The notes: generated by a model not told the origin, from the letters alone. 32,267 nt of DNA from Paramacrobiotus richtersi (GCA_034698045.1 JAQGAU010000274.1:1-32267), one strand, 5' to 3'. Shown: positions 21,312 to 32,267, numbered from the stretch's first letter. A program made the numbers and translations.

Positions 21312-24300
21312 ATGCCATTGCTACAGGAATGTTCGCAACGCAGTGCAGTGAAACGGAAAATCCGGATTGTTGAAGCAGCGTCTCCCGCGCGCAGCTTCCC
21401 TCAGCGTCTGTCAGAAACTGCGTCTCCCACCAGCAGCATACCACAGGAACAGCGTCCCTCTGCAGCGTCCCTCAGGAACAAGTATTTTGGCAATGTGACG
21501 CCCGTTACGTATGCCCGGCCTAGTGTTCCTCATGATGCCAGAGTTATTTATCCTGCGCATGAATTTGAGATGCCGACATTTGAAGAAATGGAAATTATGG
21601 GACCCATGATGATCACGGACGATCCGGAAGAGTCCCGGACAATGCTGGACGGACCACCAGTTTCTCCAGACGGTGTTTCCAAGAAAACCACGGACCACCC
21701 AGCAGGTTTGTAAAGTCTTACGTCTACCAGTTAAAATTCAAACCAACTTCAGGTGACTTATTTCTGAAGTAAGACTAACTGAAAATTAGCCTGGTATGTG
21801 TTGCCAATGAACCTTTCGTGCCTAACTTTTGTACAGCTTCACCGGCGTTTTATGGTTTCATATCTCGGTAAAATCGTCAGAAGCCTGTTGCATGGGTAAC
21901 TCAGTCTCTTTTCATTTTGGTGTAATTATGCCGGTTGATTTGGGCCAAAATTAGCGCAACAGCAACCTAGCAGGGAATACAATATGTTATCAACTGTAGG
22001 AGTACAGGAGCATACCTCCGCTAACTACATAGTTACTCGACCTTTGTGCAGACCGGACGTACTTTTTTGTCCCCATTATTCCGCTACTGTAAATGCAAAT
22101 TCTTACGGAAAAATGCAGTTTTTCGGTAGTCATTTTTCCCTCTAAGCTGTACTGTGCAGTAGGGCCAATCTAAAAAACGTGTATTTAACTAATGCCCTTT
22201 TCTGTTTATGCGCTTTTTTATTACGGTGTACTAGTTCAAGAATTTGCATAAAAGTAACATCAGACATTCCAATTCTAGGAAATCTTAGAAGAATATTCGT
22301 GGTTTACAAAAAAATCGTAAAACCGTTTATTGTTGGAAAATTGCAGAATTTTCTGAGTTGCAGAAACAAGCCGGAAGAAATGCTTGTCATGTTTGAAATG
22401 TGAACAACACTTCTGCAGTGACTTTATAAAAGTATATTATAATAGATATATATAATAAAGATAATAAGATAATAAAAGTATATAGTACATACTATATAAT
22501 AGACTTTGTAAAAAAAGGTAAAAAATACCATTTCCATTATTTTATTTACCATCAGGGTTGTACAGTACAACACGTCCGTTGCTTGAGCGCATTACTTCAT
22601 CATTAGGTAATCACCGGCCGAAAATTCCAACTGAAACGGCTGCACGTCCGATTTCCTGTTCGGCCGATTCCCTTTTATGAACAAAGCATTCCTTACGTTG
22701 TCACATCCTTGTGTGCTTTCTGAAAATTAGTTTTAATTATCACGGGTATTTTCTGTCTGATTACAATTGGTATGTCCGCGTTTCATACGCATAGAAAGTA
22801 GGTTTAAAAACAAAAAGCCGCTGTAATTGTAAAGATCGAATGTGTGGGGAATTCAAAAAGCTGCAGCAACATAGCATGACTGACGTCCATTGTTCCTTTT
22901 CCAGATGATTTGGATTTCATCGACACCACGGCATTGATCGAGCGCTCCACCATGCCGTGTACGCTTAACAGACCCGCTGCTGGCACTTCCAGTGTCGAGA
23001 TGACCACGAACGATTTCCTAACCAGTTCGGCTTGTGATGGTAGCGACGGCCGCAGTGAGGCTCTAAGCATCAGTTCCGACTCGGACAGCCAAAACAACAC
23101 TTTCCACGCGGACGACTCAATCAGCAGTTTTGATGGATTCGAGATTAACGACAGTACGCGGGCGACTAGATACTATCTCGAGGCTCGGCTTCTGGATTTT
23201 CGAGAGTTCAGTGGGGTAGCTCTGGACAAACACAAATCCGATTTATCAGCCGCGGAAAGTGCGATTGTTGAAACCGCGCCTTCCGCAAAGCGTTCATTGC
23301 CGGCTTCCGATGGTGAATCGTTTCGACAAATGGAGGAAACCTCGTTCCCGGAAATGCTGAATCCTGTGGACTCCGTTGAAAACAGTGAGAAAGGAGGGCC
23401 TGATCTGCGTAATGCGTCCGTTTCGACCAACGGAGGCACTGCTGAAGACGAGAACGCCTCCGTTGATTCTGCCGGGTCACATGGAACCATTCGGACCATT
23501 CCCAGGAATGAAGAGCGCGTGTACGAAAAAGGTCAGCCAGATTTTTAATAGTATTATAAAACTATTATAAAAGTATAAAAGTAAACCAACATTTTATTGG
23601 GTGTAAAATGTAAGAAATTATCGAAACCTTGAATTTTTAATACGATGAACTGCCGTTCGTAGATGCACCCACAGTACAATAATTTTACGTCATAACTTTC
23701 TACGTATTGTCATCTTTAAAAGTTAGTATACCTGAGTACTTACTTAGCACTTCCATACTGAGGTCATAATAAACAACGTTTCTCATGTATTGTTGGGTTA
23801 TCAGTTATGACATTGTGCATCCAGTAAGAACATTAGTATTATCGTATAGACTTAATGATTGTGAGCATCTACTGCTAAAAACGCCTGTTCTTCAGGAGTA
23901 TTACAATATTTCAGCGATGTTTGAGTAGTAACTTTCTGTTTTTTAGGGGCGCTTGTCTACATCAACGCGAATGCTTCCCGTAAAGACACTCTTCCGTACT
24001 GGTACCCGGGAGAGATTGTGGATGTGGGCTACAGTGTCTCACACTGGCAGGACAAGTACACCGAGATCACGGCCGTATCATACACTATCGATTACGTTTA
24101 TCCTAAAACCGTCGACAACGTGAGACGAAAGTACGTGATTCAGGATTATGGATTTATGTATATTAGTAATAATGATCACTGGGAGCTGCATGCATTGACC
24201 TGTGATCATGAATGAGTTTATTGTTAGCTGCCGTACGTGAACAGTTACGCAGTACTTTAACGAAAGGTATGCCATAAACGCAGAAGCAGGCTGTTGTGGA

Positions 24301-24798
24301 CTGTTCTTCTAATTAACGTTATGCATCAAAATGATTGATTACCATATATATTTAACATGCGCGACTTTTTTGCGCAGATTTTACACCGGTCAGAATTCCA
24401 AAGAGTGTCTCATCGCGGAATCGTTCACCCCCGACAGTCCGGAGATGCGGAAGAAGGTCGCACTGGACAATGCCGCTTTCCTGGCACCGGCATCAAAGCC
24501 GAAGAAATCCCGTCGCCAGAGCAACAACAATTCCGGTCAGCGGCGCCGCAGTCAGGCACCTCGTGCGCGTGCCACTAGTGTGATCAATCCCAGCGTGTTG
24601 AAAATTCAGAAAGAAGGAACGCGGAGCAGCGGGCGTATTCGTGGTAAATCGGTCGCTCCGGAACCGACAAAGAAGCAGCTGCAACCGGAATCTCGTCGTA
24701 TCGACCACAGCGCCATTATTACCCGCCTTCGTCGCCAGAAGATTCCGAAGCAGCAACCCTGGTGTTTCTGTGGGGACGCGTTTTTGTGCCGAAACTAA
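21312..24798 (+). CDS. Tudor-like-domain protein A, acidic N-terminus and basic tail
   Basis: Exons 21312-21705, 22905-23531, 23947-24130 and 24378-24798 join in phases 1, 1 and 2, giving 541 residues. Residues 1-340 are low-complexity, rich in Ser, Asp and Glu and probably disordered. Residues about 341-420 form a compact module: ALVYI, YWYPGEIVDVG, AVSYTIDYVY, then FYTG...KECL. This V-x-A...WYPG-x-I...Y-T-(V/I)-x-Y layout resembles Tudor-type barrels that read methylated Lys or Arg. The tail (about 440-541) is strongly basic, with KPKKSRRQ, GQRRRSQ and RLRRQK, and fits nuclear localisation or nucleic-acid binding. Its neighbour at 26911 is a clear paralogue with the same phases at the domain exons. 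Donor 24131 is GTACGT, shared by the paralogue. The Tudor call is by pattern only. AATAAA at 25604 and 25631 would give a 3'UTR of about 0.8 kb. Confidence 0.8.
22430..22515. repeat. AT-rich simple repeat tract inside an intron
   Basis: A run of TATA/ATAATAA-type sequence with short repeated units (AAAAGTATAT and AAGATAATAAGATAATAAAAG) lies in the first intron of Tudor-like gene A. It looks like a degenerate microsatellite. Confidence 0.55.
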
Positions 24799-26910
24799 GC
24801 TAACGTCATATGTAACAGTTCTGGAATGTCGCCGTGATATTACTTGGCATACATCAAAAACTAACTGTAAATGTAACTGTGTTATTAGAACCTTGTTCGG
24901 ATTTATGTCAGTGTTGTTGTTGCAGTACTGTAGTGTAACGGGACAAGTGTTTCAGTATATAGCAGCTTCTTCCTTTCGGCCTGTTTTGGCAGCTGCAGTT
25001 CTTCCTTTCGGCATGTCTTACCGTTTGTTTGTTGTATCGGATGTTAGTTTGTTATACCAAAAAAATACTAATTCCGATCAACCGTCAGTTTTTTCCAGAA
25101 TTCTTTCGACACTTCGGCTGATGGCTGGTAATGGTTTCTGTTTTCGAAAGAACGGGGACAAACCACAACAGCGAACAAAAAGTAGTCGAAGCAGGAATAT
25201 GACGTTCTCGGTTACGGCTGTACATCTAAAGCCTTCAGAATACAAAATGCAGGATGATTCGCCGAATTTCTCGGATTTATCAGTAGCTTACGGTTGGCAA
25301 CCCGTCACGAATCTCATGATCTAATCATTATAGATTTTGCTATACAATGCAAAGTAGTTTACTTACTAAACAATTCGGGACCATATATAATTGTTTTTGT
25401 ATATAAAACAATCACATTTTATTAAGCTGAAGGTTACTGAACCAGTCCGTGTTATCTGAAAATGACGTTTTTTCCCTTAGTGCTGCATATACCAGTGTAA
25501 CACGAACGTTTTGTGTGCAGGACCGGAAGTCGCGGGACATTTGTCTCCGGGATGTTGCAGAAACTCCTTTCTATCGGCTCGCGTTATCCAGCTCTATCAT
25601 CCTAATAAAAAGTTATAACTGCAGGCACCAAATAAATCGCCTTCGAAAAATTCAAGGAATGGCTCTTTCCTTCGTAACCATCTCAGCTCATTTACATTAT
25701 CAGTGGTGACTTTAATTCATAAGTCAACAGGTGGGGTACGTATTCGCTTTGTTGATCTACCATTAAAACATACGCGGTCGGGCGTCGGACGCAACAGAAA
25801 GTCCGTTTGTCGACATTCATTTAGGGACTGGCAGGTCTGCTTATCCGCAGTGTCTGTTGTGTTATTTCGTGAATGGTTTCCGTCGGAGCTTCATGCTATT
25901 TCACATGGTTTCAACGGGTTTCTTTTTTGCTTGCGGACCGGCGGCTCGACGCAGTAAAAACTAAAGAGCTTTAGTTTTAATATAAACAAACAGTTGCAGA
26001 TTTCTACATGATGAAAAGCCCAAAATTTTTCTTAGAACAAATGCATTTCAAAACAAATTTGCTGTGAATTTCGGCTTATTTTTGTTTCGTTACCACTGCC
26101 AGTGCACTGCAGCAAATCTCAGACAATTTCATCCGTACGGGTATTTTTTATTATTAATATAAAATCTTTTTGAAAGTTCAAGCAGTAAAATATGTGAATG
26201 ATAATGAAAAACTTACAACAAACGTAAGCGGTGTCCTTCTTTTATGATGTAATCTTTTATTTTCCGTGTTCGCGATTTGCAGTACTAGTTTCGGTTACTA
26301 GAAGCACATTTTAAGAAGTTTTATAAAACATTTTTTTTCACTGTATCTGTAGTGCGACGTAATCTAAAGAGCATATCGCATAAGCTCAGAACACTTCAAC
26401 CAAAATTTTCTTCATTTTCCCTTTCGTAAGTTACAATTACTACATCCACCAGATTTGGGCATAAAAATTGCGTATTCTGACGTTTTCTTACTGTGTTGAA
26501 AACCGCTGCTCATCACTCAAAGTCGCTCACGGCTCACCTAAGAAGTTGCTTTTCGGAGAAATTGTGGTCGAAAATGTAAACAATAGCATTCAACTCTGCA
26601 AGGGCGGTGTTCTGCGTACGCGATCAGCATAGCCGGTTAATTTGCTATGACCATGCCCATGCAATGAAACCGCCCAATGAAGTCTGCTGCTATCGCCATT
26701 TTGACCGCCTTGCTGACCAATCAGAGCGATTTGCACACGCCTATCAAGTTGATCAGACCTCTCAGTACAGCAGCGCCTCTAGTGTTTCAACTGGCATGCG
26801 TCTATCAGAAATCATTTTCCTTTTGCTGTTTCGAAGGGTTTTCTTCTGACCGTTGCATCGATTGTTGTTTACAGTTATTTTTTACTTTTTGACGCTTCCC
26901 ATAAACAGGA
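24799..26910. other. 3'UTR of gene A, spacer, and upstream region of gene B
   Basis: AATAAA occurs at 25604 and 25631, probably for gene A. The middle part (25960-26600) is AT-rich without features. A CCAAT motif (26717-26721, in GACCAATCAGAGCG) lies about 190 nt before the ATG of gene B. An acceptor-like AAACAG ends 2 nt before that ATG, so gene B may have an untranslated first exon near 26760. No other coding exon is supported. Confidence 0.45.
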
Positions 26911-28340
26911 ATGGGGTCTTATCTAACGAAGCTTGCAGGTTCCGACGATTCCAGCCTCGACAAGTCCTACGCGTCCACCTGGGAGGGTTCCGATGGATCG
27001 AGCGAGGAACACTCAGCATCCCGTCATTCCTCTCCAGAAACAGACGATCTGGATTCTCCAATGGAGGAGTTTATCTCGTCGTTCCAAGCACAAGGACACA
27101 TCAGCCATGCCTCCTTCGCTTTCTCAGCTAACGATAGCGGCCGGTTTGTCGATCCGTCCGTGGACTCATCGGGATCCGTGTCCATCGTCCTGGAAATCAC
27201 GACCCATGAAGAACATCGCCATTCCAACATGAGCGAACATTCCTTCGATGATGTGTTGCCGGGACTGGAAGAGATCTCTACTGGAGACGGCGTCCAGGAG
27301 AATCTGGAGAGCACTCGAGAAGGTTCCGTTTACGGTTCATCAGTCCCCTCGACAGTGACAGATGCTGGAGTGAGTAACGGTTCAGTTGTGAGCGAGCCAA
27401 GGATCAGTCCTGCTGTGGATGGGGCATCTGATGGAGATGCTGTCTTCGACGAAGAGACGTGGTCTGAGCAGTCTGTTGTAACAGCACCAGCGCCGCCTAC
27501 AATGATCGACATTCCCCGGAAGGAAAAGCGTTCGTATAAGATCAGTAAGTGTTGTTCATGGGCTAGTTTTTCTCAGCTTTTCTGTTGTTTCAACGTGCAT
27601 TTTTAATATGAAGTTTGCTATAGTTCTCAACGAAATCAGTAGCGTCACTAGCGTGAAAGTGTTTTGATTTGTGGGGTAATTTTTTGAAAATTACTTAGAG
27701 CAAAACATGGCACCGTTTTCTGTACAGACTGTTTCTTTTTAACAATTGCATTAGCCGGACACGTATTCTCTTGTAGAGTGAGGCGCATGTAGCATAAACT
27801 GGTTATATGAAGATCGTAACATTTTGATGTAATCAGGCGCCATTTATGTTAACGGCTCGCCATGTTCCCTTGTTGTAGAGCAGGACGTTTACGTCAAGGC
27901 CCACTCGAAGATGGGACATTACTGGTATCCCGGAAAAATCATGAAGATCGGTGTGGCGAACTATGAACTACTGGACTCCCACACATGGATCACAGGTGTC
28001 TGCTATACTATCAAATACACGTACAACGATGGAGGACAAATAGCGTACGTTCCCTGGCCCGAGCTCCTTACTGTGATCGAATCTGACATCCATGCGTTGA
28101 TGTGATCGTAGGTTTTATAAATCCAAAAAGTCTACCGAATGCCTGTTCGCCGATGATTTGCTGCCGGACACAGTGGACACGAGGAAGAAGGTTATAAAAG
28201 AGAACAAGGCGTTCGAGAGGAAGAGGGAAGAGAAAAGCAACGCTTCGAAGGAGGCACAGAGATCAACGAACGGAAAGCGTCACAAGAAGAACGGGATGAA
28301 AAAGCGTGCTACCCGAGAATCAAAGGTTTGGAAAGGGTGA
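26911..28340 (+). CDS. Tudor-like-domain protein B, paralogue of the gene at 21312
   Basis: Exons 26911-27544, 27879-28044 and 28112-28340 join in phases 1 and 2, giving 342 residues. The N-terminal 200 residues are acidic and Ser-rich (STWEGSDGSSEEHS, SSPETDDLDSPMEEF), ending in TMIDIPRKEKRSYKI. That end matches TIRTIPRNEERVYEK just before the module in gene A. The module (about 212-285) reads DVYVKAHSK, YWYPGKIMKIG, GVCYTIKYTY, GGQIAFYK and KSTECLFADDLLPD, aligned throughout with gene A. The tail is basic and Lys-rich (ERKREEK, GKRHKKNGMKKR), like a nuclear localisation signal. It lacks an equivalent of gene A's first exon and has a shorter tail, so the pair has diverged outside the module. 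A nuclear or chromatin role is inferred. ATG 26911 begins right after an acceptor-like AAACAGGA. Confidence 0.8.
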
Positions 28341-29358
28341 TGTTAGATCGTCGAATGTTCCTGGTTTAGTCGGATGTTTCGTTCATTAGTGGCTGGTTTG
28401 CCGCGTTTCTGAGAAGCGATATGTTAGTTCTACGCTCACAGTATGTTAGTTTACGTTTGGTACGCTTATTCAGCTTCTATTTTTGAAGTGTACGATATGC
28501 ACATGTACGGTATCTGAGTTCGTGACTGTCCAGTTGGTCTTGCGAGTGGATCGAACGTTCTTATTACGTTTTGGCCTGTTTGTCATATGTACAACATTTA
28601 TGTTTTACTGTATTCCTATTATGCGATATGTACTTATTGTGATCTGGTTACTGCGATCTGCGATTATTTCATGTCCATGGAAAGAAAGTGCATTAAAACA
28701 AAGAAAAACTGGACCACTTGCGATCGCTGAGAAGTCTACTTGTATTAGCCGGAAGTACAGTGACATAGGCGGCCGCCGCAAGGGCGGGCGATGGAAGAAA
28801 GAAGACTCAACCTCGATTATTATGATTATAACAACAGTGATATGCAACAGCTTCCATGGCTGTTGTTTTTAAGCACATTAAACGAAGGTCTTGAGCCAGA
28901 CACCATCCGCCACCGTTAACTACAAAGCACACTGTATGTAATGGCGAAGAATGGTAATTACAGTACAGTGTAATTGTACGACTAATGGTAGTTCATGTTT
29001 CTGCATGATTTGGAAAACATTTCCATATTGCTGTTTTGGAATCAGTTCGATAGCTGATAGTTCCAAAGGGAGGGAACTGCGTAATCTTTACTAAACTAGA
29101 TCTCCAGAAGGGAAGATAAAATTCGCCTATATCCAAGCAACGCCAAGAGTGAAGCTTTACTGGGTTCGAGACGAATTCAAAGACTTGTTGCAAGTAAGTT
29201 CTCCCTGTTTCGTCCAACGTCAGATGCATTCCTCAAAGTTCCTTGTTCTAAAACGTTCTATCTGATTCATTAGTGAGTTATAAGTCGAGCGAAGAAACTG
29301 GTCATGCGGATAACTACCAGCATCTTTATCAGGAGAAAAGCTAACAAGGTTCCATCCG
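28341..29358. other. 3' flank of gene B and possible leader exon of the Ly6-like gene
   Basis: A 129-residue open frame (28483-28872, +) has a basic patch (GGRRKGGRWKK) but no splice link to gene B that I could make in phase, so it is not called. At 29108-29193 there is an exon-like block: acceptor CTCCAG, an open frame, and a strong donor A|GTAAGT. It could splice to the acceptor at 29331 (TTATCAG) just before the Ly6-like ATG at 29359 and would then be a 5' untranslated exon. Confidence in that exon is low. Confidence 0.3.
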
Positions 29359-30552
29359 ATGGCCACCAAGATGTCATCTACAATCCTGACCGTTCTCACA
29401 CTGATCGTCCGAGGTGTGCACTACCCTGTTCTACCAACAGTTCACCGTGCTACATTTTCATGTTTACAGCGGCCGAGTGCCAGTTCACAGGTCCCAAGTG
29501 TTACGGCTGCTCAGTGACGAAAGGCAATGCCAATGATCTTATCGACAAGCTGGCCAGCGTAGCGACACTGGGGGCAAGCGATGCAGATCGGCCGAATATG
29601 CCGCTGGACAAAGCCAAGCTGTTCCGGGAAAGGGATTTCCAGAGGTTCTTACTGGGGAGCGGCACCAATGTGACGCTATGCACGGATGGGAATCCTGCGG
29701 AAGTGCGCTGCATCGACACGCTTTACGCTTGTGGAACTGTGACAGAAAACAGTAATCCCGACTGATAGGTTAAGAGAGAATAACCCTTCGCGTGTTAACG
29801 AAATCGTGGCTGAAGAATACTGAATCAGCCAGAAGTCAGAACTCTCGACTTCCTAAGCGCAGTACATTGTTTTACCTTGAAAAACGCCCTTTGATTTTTT
29901 GGTGACATTTTATACTTACAATTGTTAGCAGATTACTCGGTAGTTCGAAGCACTTTCGTTCAGCGTTTTACATTTTATAAACATGGAATTATCTAAATTT
30001 TGTGGCAAATATTGTTTTCACGATCCAGGAAACTCGAGCAATATACAGTAATGACTACAATATAACGATCTTATCAATGAAAAAGGAGTCTTTTTCCAAT
30101 GTAACTTACTAGTGCGGTTTATCACCTTAATAAATATAAATGCCGTCAAGGCAGCTTTAGGTTTTTGCACAAATACCCTAAAGTTTAATGCGTCTTACCT
30201 GACTGTTTCTGTAGAAAAGGTCAGGGCCAGAGGATGTATAAGTGTACCAGGCTATTTCGAGAGACGCACGACCTTCGATGCGGAGTCGAAGAAGGCCATG
30301 TATTCGTGCTGGTACGTCGATGAAGCCAAAGTAGTAGAGTTCTGTGCGTGTTCCCACGCGCCCAACTGCAATAACCTGGAGCTAGGTACGTTTCAGAGTA
30401 CGTGCTTGTGTGTCGCTATCATTGTTCCTGATGCTGTTTGTACGATAGTCAGTGGAGCGAGGCCTGTGATATCCGGACCGGTGTGCTACCAAAATATGCT
30501 GATCATGTCTGCGAATGTGTTCATTCTTCTTCTAGTACGACAACGAGTTTAG
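29359..30552 (+). CDS. Ly6/uPAR-like (three-finger) protein, probably GPI-anchored
   Basis: Exons 29359-29413, 29470-29751, 30215-30385 and 30449-30552 join in phase 1 each time, giving 203 residues. Residues 1-19 are a signal peptide (MSSTILTVLTLIVRA). The mature part has the Ly6/uPAR cysteine arrangement: KCYGC near the start, LCTDG, VRCIDTLYACGT, RGCIS, MYSCW, then EFCACSHAPNCNN, which matches the C-terminal C-C...C-N signature of the fold. About 50 residues (DLIDKLAS to FLLGSGTNVT) are inserted between the first cysteine cluster and the next, which is long for a finger of this fold. The C-terminus (MSANVFILLLV after a small-residue stretch) looks like a GPI signal. Such proteins act at the cell surface as receptor modulators or ligands; the partner is unknown. 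A poly(A) signal is at 30625. Confidence 0.75.
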
Positions 30553-30603
30553 ATTTTTGACCGATTATAAACGTGCGTCGTAGCAATAGTATGTTGTCAT
30601 TTA

Positions 30604-32267
30604 CTATAAAGCTGGGTTCATGTGAATAAAATGCATTGTTTTATTGAACGAATAAATGAACAAAAATGCACGGATACCATTCGAAGAGCTCAGTACCATT
30701 TCGGGAAACCAAAACAGAGCATGATGCCAATAACACAGAATCTGGCCAAAAGCAGTCACACGGGGAACAAGTAAGCGTCCGCTACAGAAAACCAGCAAGA
30801 TACAAATAAAACAATCCGGCACCATTCCGCTCGTTTTCCGACTTCCTGTGGAACGTAATTCCCGACTGCTGCTCCACTTTCTGCAACGAAGTCCTACGCG
30901 ATCGCATGAGCGCACGCCCGGTTCGGCACAGCTAACCAGCTGGATTTGGAGCGTACGAAATCTGAAAAACGCAGAACTTGATAATCGTATGTTAACAGTG
31001 AGAATGTTCTGCTTACAGAAATCAGAGTTGGAAGACTGCAAGCAGCTATCTGGGACTACTATATCAGCCATTTTATACTCTTATATTTTCATCTTGTGAA
31101 TAAGCCTGAACGCTGGACATTTGGGAACAGCAAAACAGTTTAATATTTTCGCACAACTGATGCAAATATTGTGCTGCTGTTCTGTTCTCGGTTGATTCTG
31201 TTTTATTACATAATATTCCCATACAGTAATGTAGAACGAAATATAAATCTGGTAGATTCTTACCTCAACGATTTTGGCAAGCCGGCCACCGGCGGCGGTA
31301 GTAAATATGAAACGCACTTTACGTGGTCCACAGTAACTCATGGCCCCACTGTAGCATTTGAAGATGCAAGTTCCCGGCTCGAAGGGACTGGTATAGGTGC
31401 GCACACCCGATCTCGTGTAATCGTCAAAAGCCGCATGTTTTAAAGACTGACAGCTGTCCACAAAAGCCTCTATGTCAACAACCTCCGTCGTTACTTGGAC
31501 GTTCCAACATGCCTACGTAGAAGTTGTTGTGTTAATAATATAAATATAAATTAATAATAAAAATATAAATTAATAATATATTTAATATAATTATTAATAT
31601 AATATACATTAATTAATAATATAAATATAATATACATTAATTAATAATATAAATATAACAGCCATGTTTCCATCTACTGAATGCCGATGCTGTATACAGT
31701 ACACATTACCGACGGGGTGCTGGCCTTGTTGAAGGTCATGTAGAATAAATCACGATTCGGTTGCATCATGTCGAATTTGTAAGGAACGTGGACGGTGACA
31801 TAGTCCGCCCATGGCGACGAAATTAATACTGGCGCACTGTGGAACATGGGTGTTATGTCCAGGGTACCTGCAACAAATGCGTATTATTTCCAGTAGCGAC
31901 TACTCAGTAGACGGTTTCAAAAATCGTCATAATATTCCTAAAAGACCAGTCTATAAAATTATGAAATCTGTGAGCTCGAGGAAAGATAAGTACTACATGG
32001 GTATGCACTGTTGACATATTAGATTTTCTGAATTGTTTACTAATGTCAGGTGACGATTGCGAGTAACCGAAATACATTTCACCAAACATTACAAAGATAC
32101 ACTGCATGCTGCGGCATAATTTTAAAAGGCTCTTGCAGCCCCTGATTTACCGCATAAGCTCATGCAAAAATTGCAGATATTATAATAATCTATGGATAGA
32201 AAACCTACATGTAGGTTGCGGTGGTGAGGGTGTTGGTGGGGGCGGCGTTGCCGGTGCTTGCCACCAT
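30604..32267 (-). CDS. Cysteine-rich extracellular protein, 3' part (5' end outside window)
   Basis: Minus-strand exons 32267-32209, 31867-31710, 31512-31264 and 31035-30604 join in phases 1, 0 and 0. The first visible exon is a Pro-rich linker (PATPPPPTPSPPQPT). The next two encode a continuous Cys-containing region with the phrases CTLDITPMFHS, YVTVHVPYKFDMM, SACWNVQVTTEVVDIEAFVDSC, GTCIFKCYSGAMSYC and KVRFIFTTAAGG. The spaced cysteines and alternating hydrophobics suggest an extracellular beta-sandwich. A ZP-type domain was considered but its fixed cysteine pattern could not be fitted. The last exon adds three or four cysteines (VSCAEPGVRSCDRVGLRC), a basic stretch and a hydrophobic segment (CFICILLVFC). 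Its 3' limit is the least certain part; a shorter ending is possible if a donor at about 31016 is used. No family is assigned. Confidence 0.6.
30625..30630 (+). terminator. AATAAA poly(A) signal of the Ly6-like gene
   Basis: AATAAA lies 73 nt after the stop codon at 30552. It falls inside the predicted last exon of the convergent minus-strand gene, so the two transcripts probably overlap at their 3' ends. Confidence 0.55.
31531..31660. repeat. AT-only low-complexity tract inside an intron
   Basis: About 130 bases are almost pure A/T with TAATATAAAT units, including a duplicated block of about 30 bp (AATATACATTAATTAATAAT recurring near 31600 and 31627). It occupies most of a 197-nt intron (31513-31709) of the minus-strand Cys-rich gene. 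Confidence 0.7.

Noticed and set aside
24641..25324. Open frame of about 227 codons overlapping the last exon of Tudor-like gene A in another frame and running into its 3'UTR
   Set aside because: The first part is an alternate frame of a well-supported exon. The rest has no motif, no splice support and a composition like the surrounding noncoding DNA.
21312..28340. Idea that the Tudor-like proteins are the tardigrade DNA-protecting protein Dsup
   Set aside because: Basic tails and acidic low-complexity regions are only a superficial similarity; Dsup has no barrel-like module, and I see no convincing HMGN-type nucleosome-binding motif.
29150..29175. tRNA B-box-like GGTTCGAGAC
   Set aside because: No A-box at the right distance, no cloverleaf, and the B-box lacks the invariant final bases.
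30994..31099. Alternative last exon for the Ly6-like gene ending in a hydrophobic ISAILYSYIFIL tail
   Set aside because: It joins in phase, but it lies past the poly(A) signal at 30625 and adds two extra cysteines; the exon at 30449-30552 gives a better GPI-like tail and a typical 63-nt intron.

Overview
This is eukaryotic DNA. Its genes are broken by many introns, mostly 60-200 nt, with GT..AG borders. Every multi-exon model below closes in phase except one junction, which is flagged. The encoded proteins are typically metazoan: a CUB-LDLa-trypsin mosaic protease, a tristetraprolin-type CCCH finger, 7-TM receptors, secreted leucine-rich-repeat and Ly6/uPAR-like proteins, and Tudor-like nuclear proteins. 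Compact genes, short introns and nested or convergent arrangements suggest a small-genome ecdysozoan. A tardigrade is my best guess, but it is an inference and not proven by the sequence. There are no prokaryotic operons, CRISPR arrays, rRNAs or tRNAs.

Layout. 1-1535 (+): 3' part of an F-box-like gene. 1536-3472: no gene seen. 3473-7486 (+): 13-exon CUB/LDLa/S1 serine protease. One of its introns carries a 685-bp, nearly perfectly palindromic element flanked by TTAA. 7858-9044 (+): single-CCCH-finger gene with CCAAT, TATA and AATAAA signals. 10500-12515 (+): two-exon 7-TM receptor. 14638-14974 and 18985-19460 (+): the two halves of a decayed paralogue of that receptor. An intact secreted LRR gene (16615-18159, -) lies antisense between them, and a further receptor-like TM1-TM2 fragment lies at about 18660-18850. 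21312-24798 (+) and 26911-28340 (+): tandem paralogues with acidic, Ser-rich N-termini, a WYPG-type Tudor-like module and a basic tail. 29359-30552 (+): Ly6/uPAR-like, probably GPI-anchored protein. 30604-32267 (-): 3' part of a cysteine-rich extracellular protein gene whose tail converges on the Ly6-like gene.

These genes do not form one pathway. The region looks like a fast-evolving neighbourhood of secreted, membrane and nuclear genes shaped by local duplication (receptors, Tudor-like pair), pseudogene decay and foldback-element insertion. All gene models come from reading frames, splice-site phase and family motifs; transcripts were not available.
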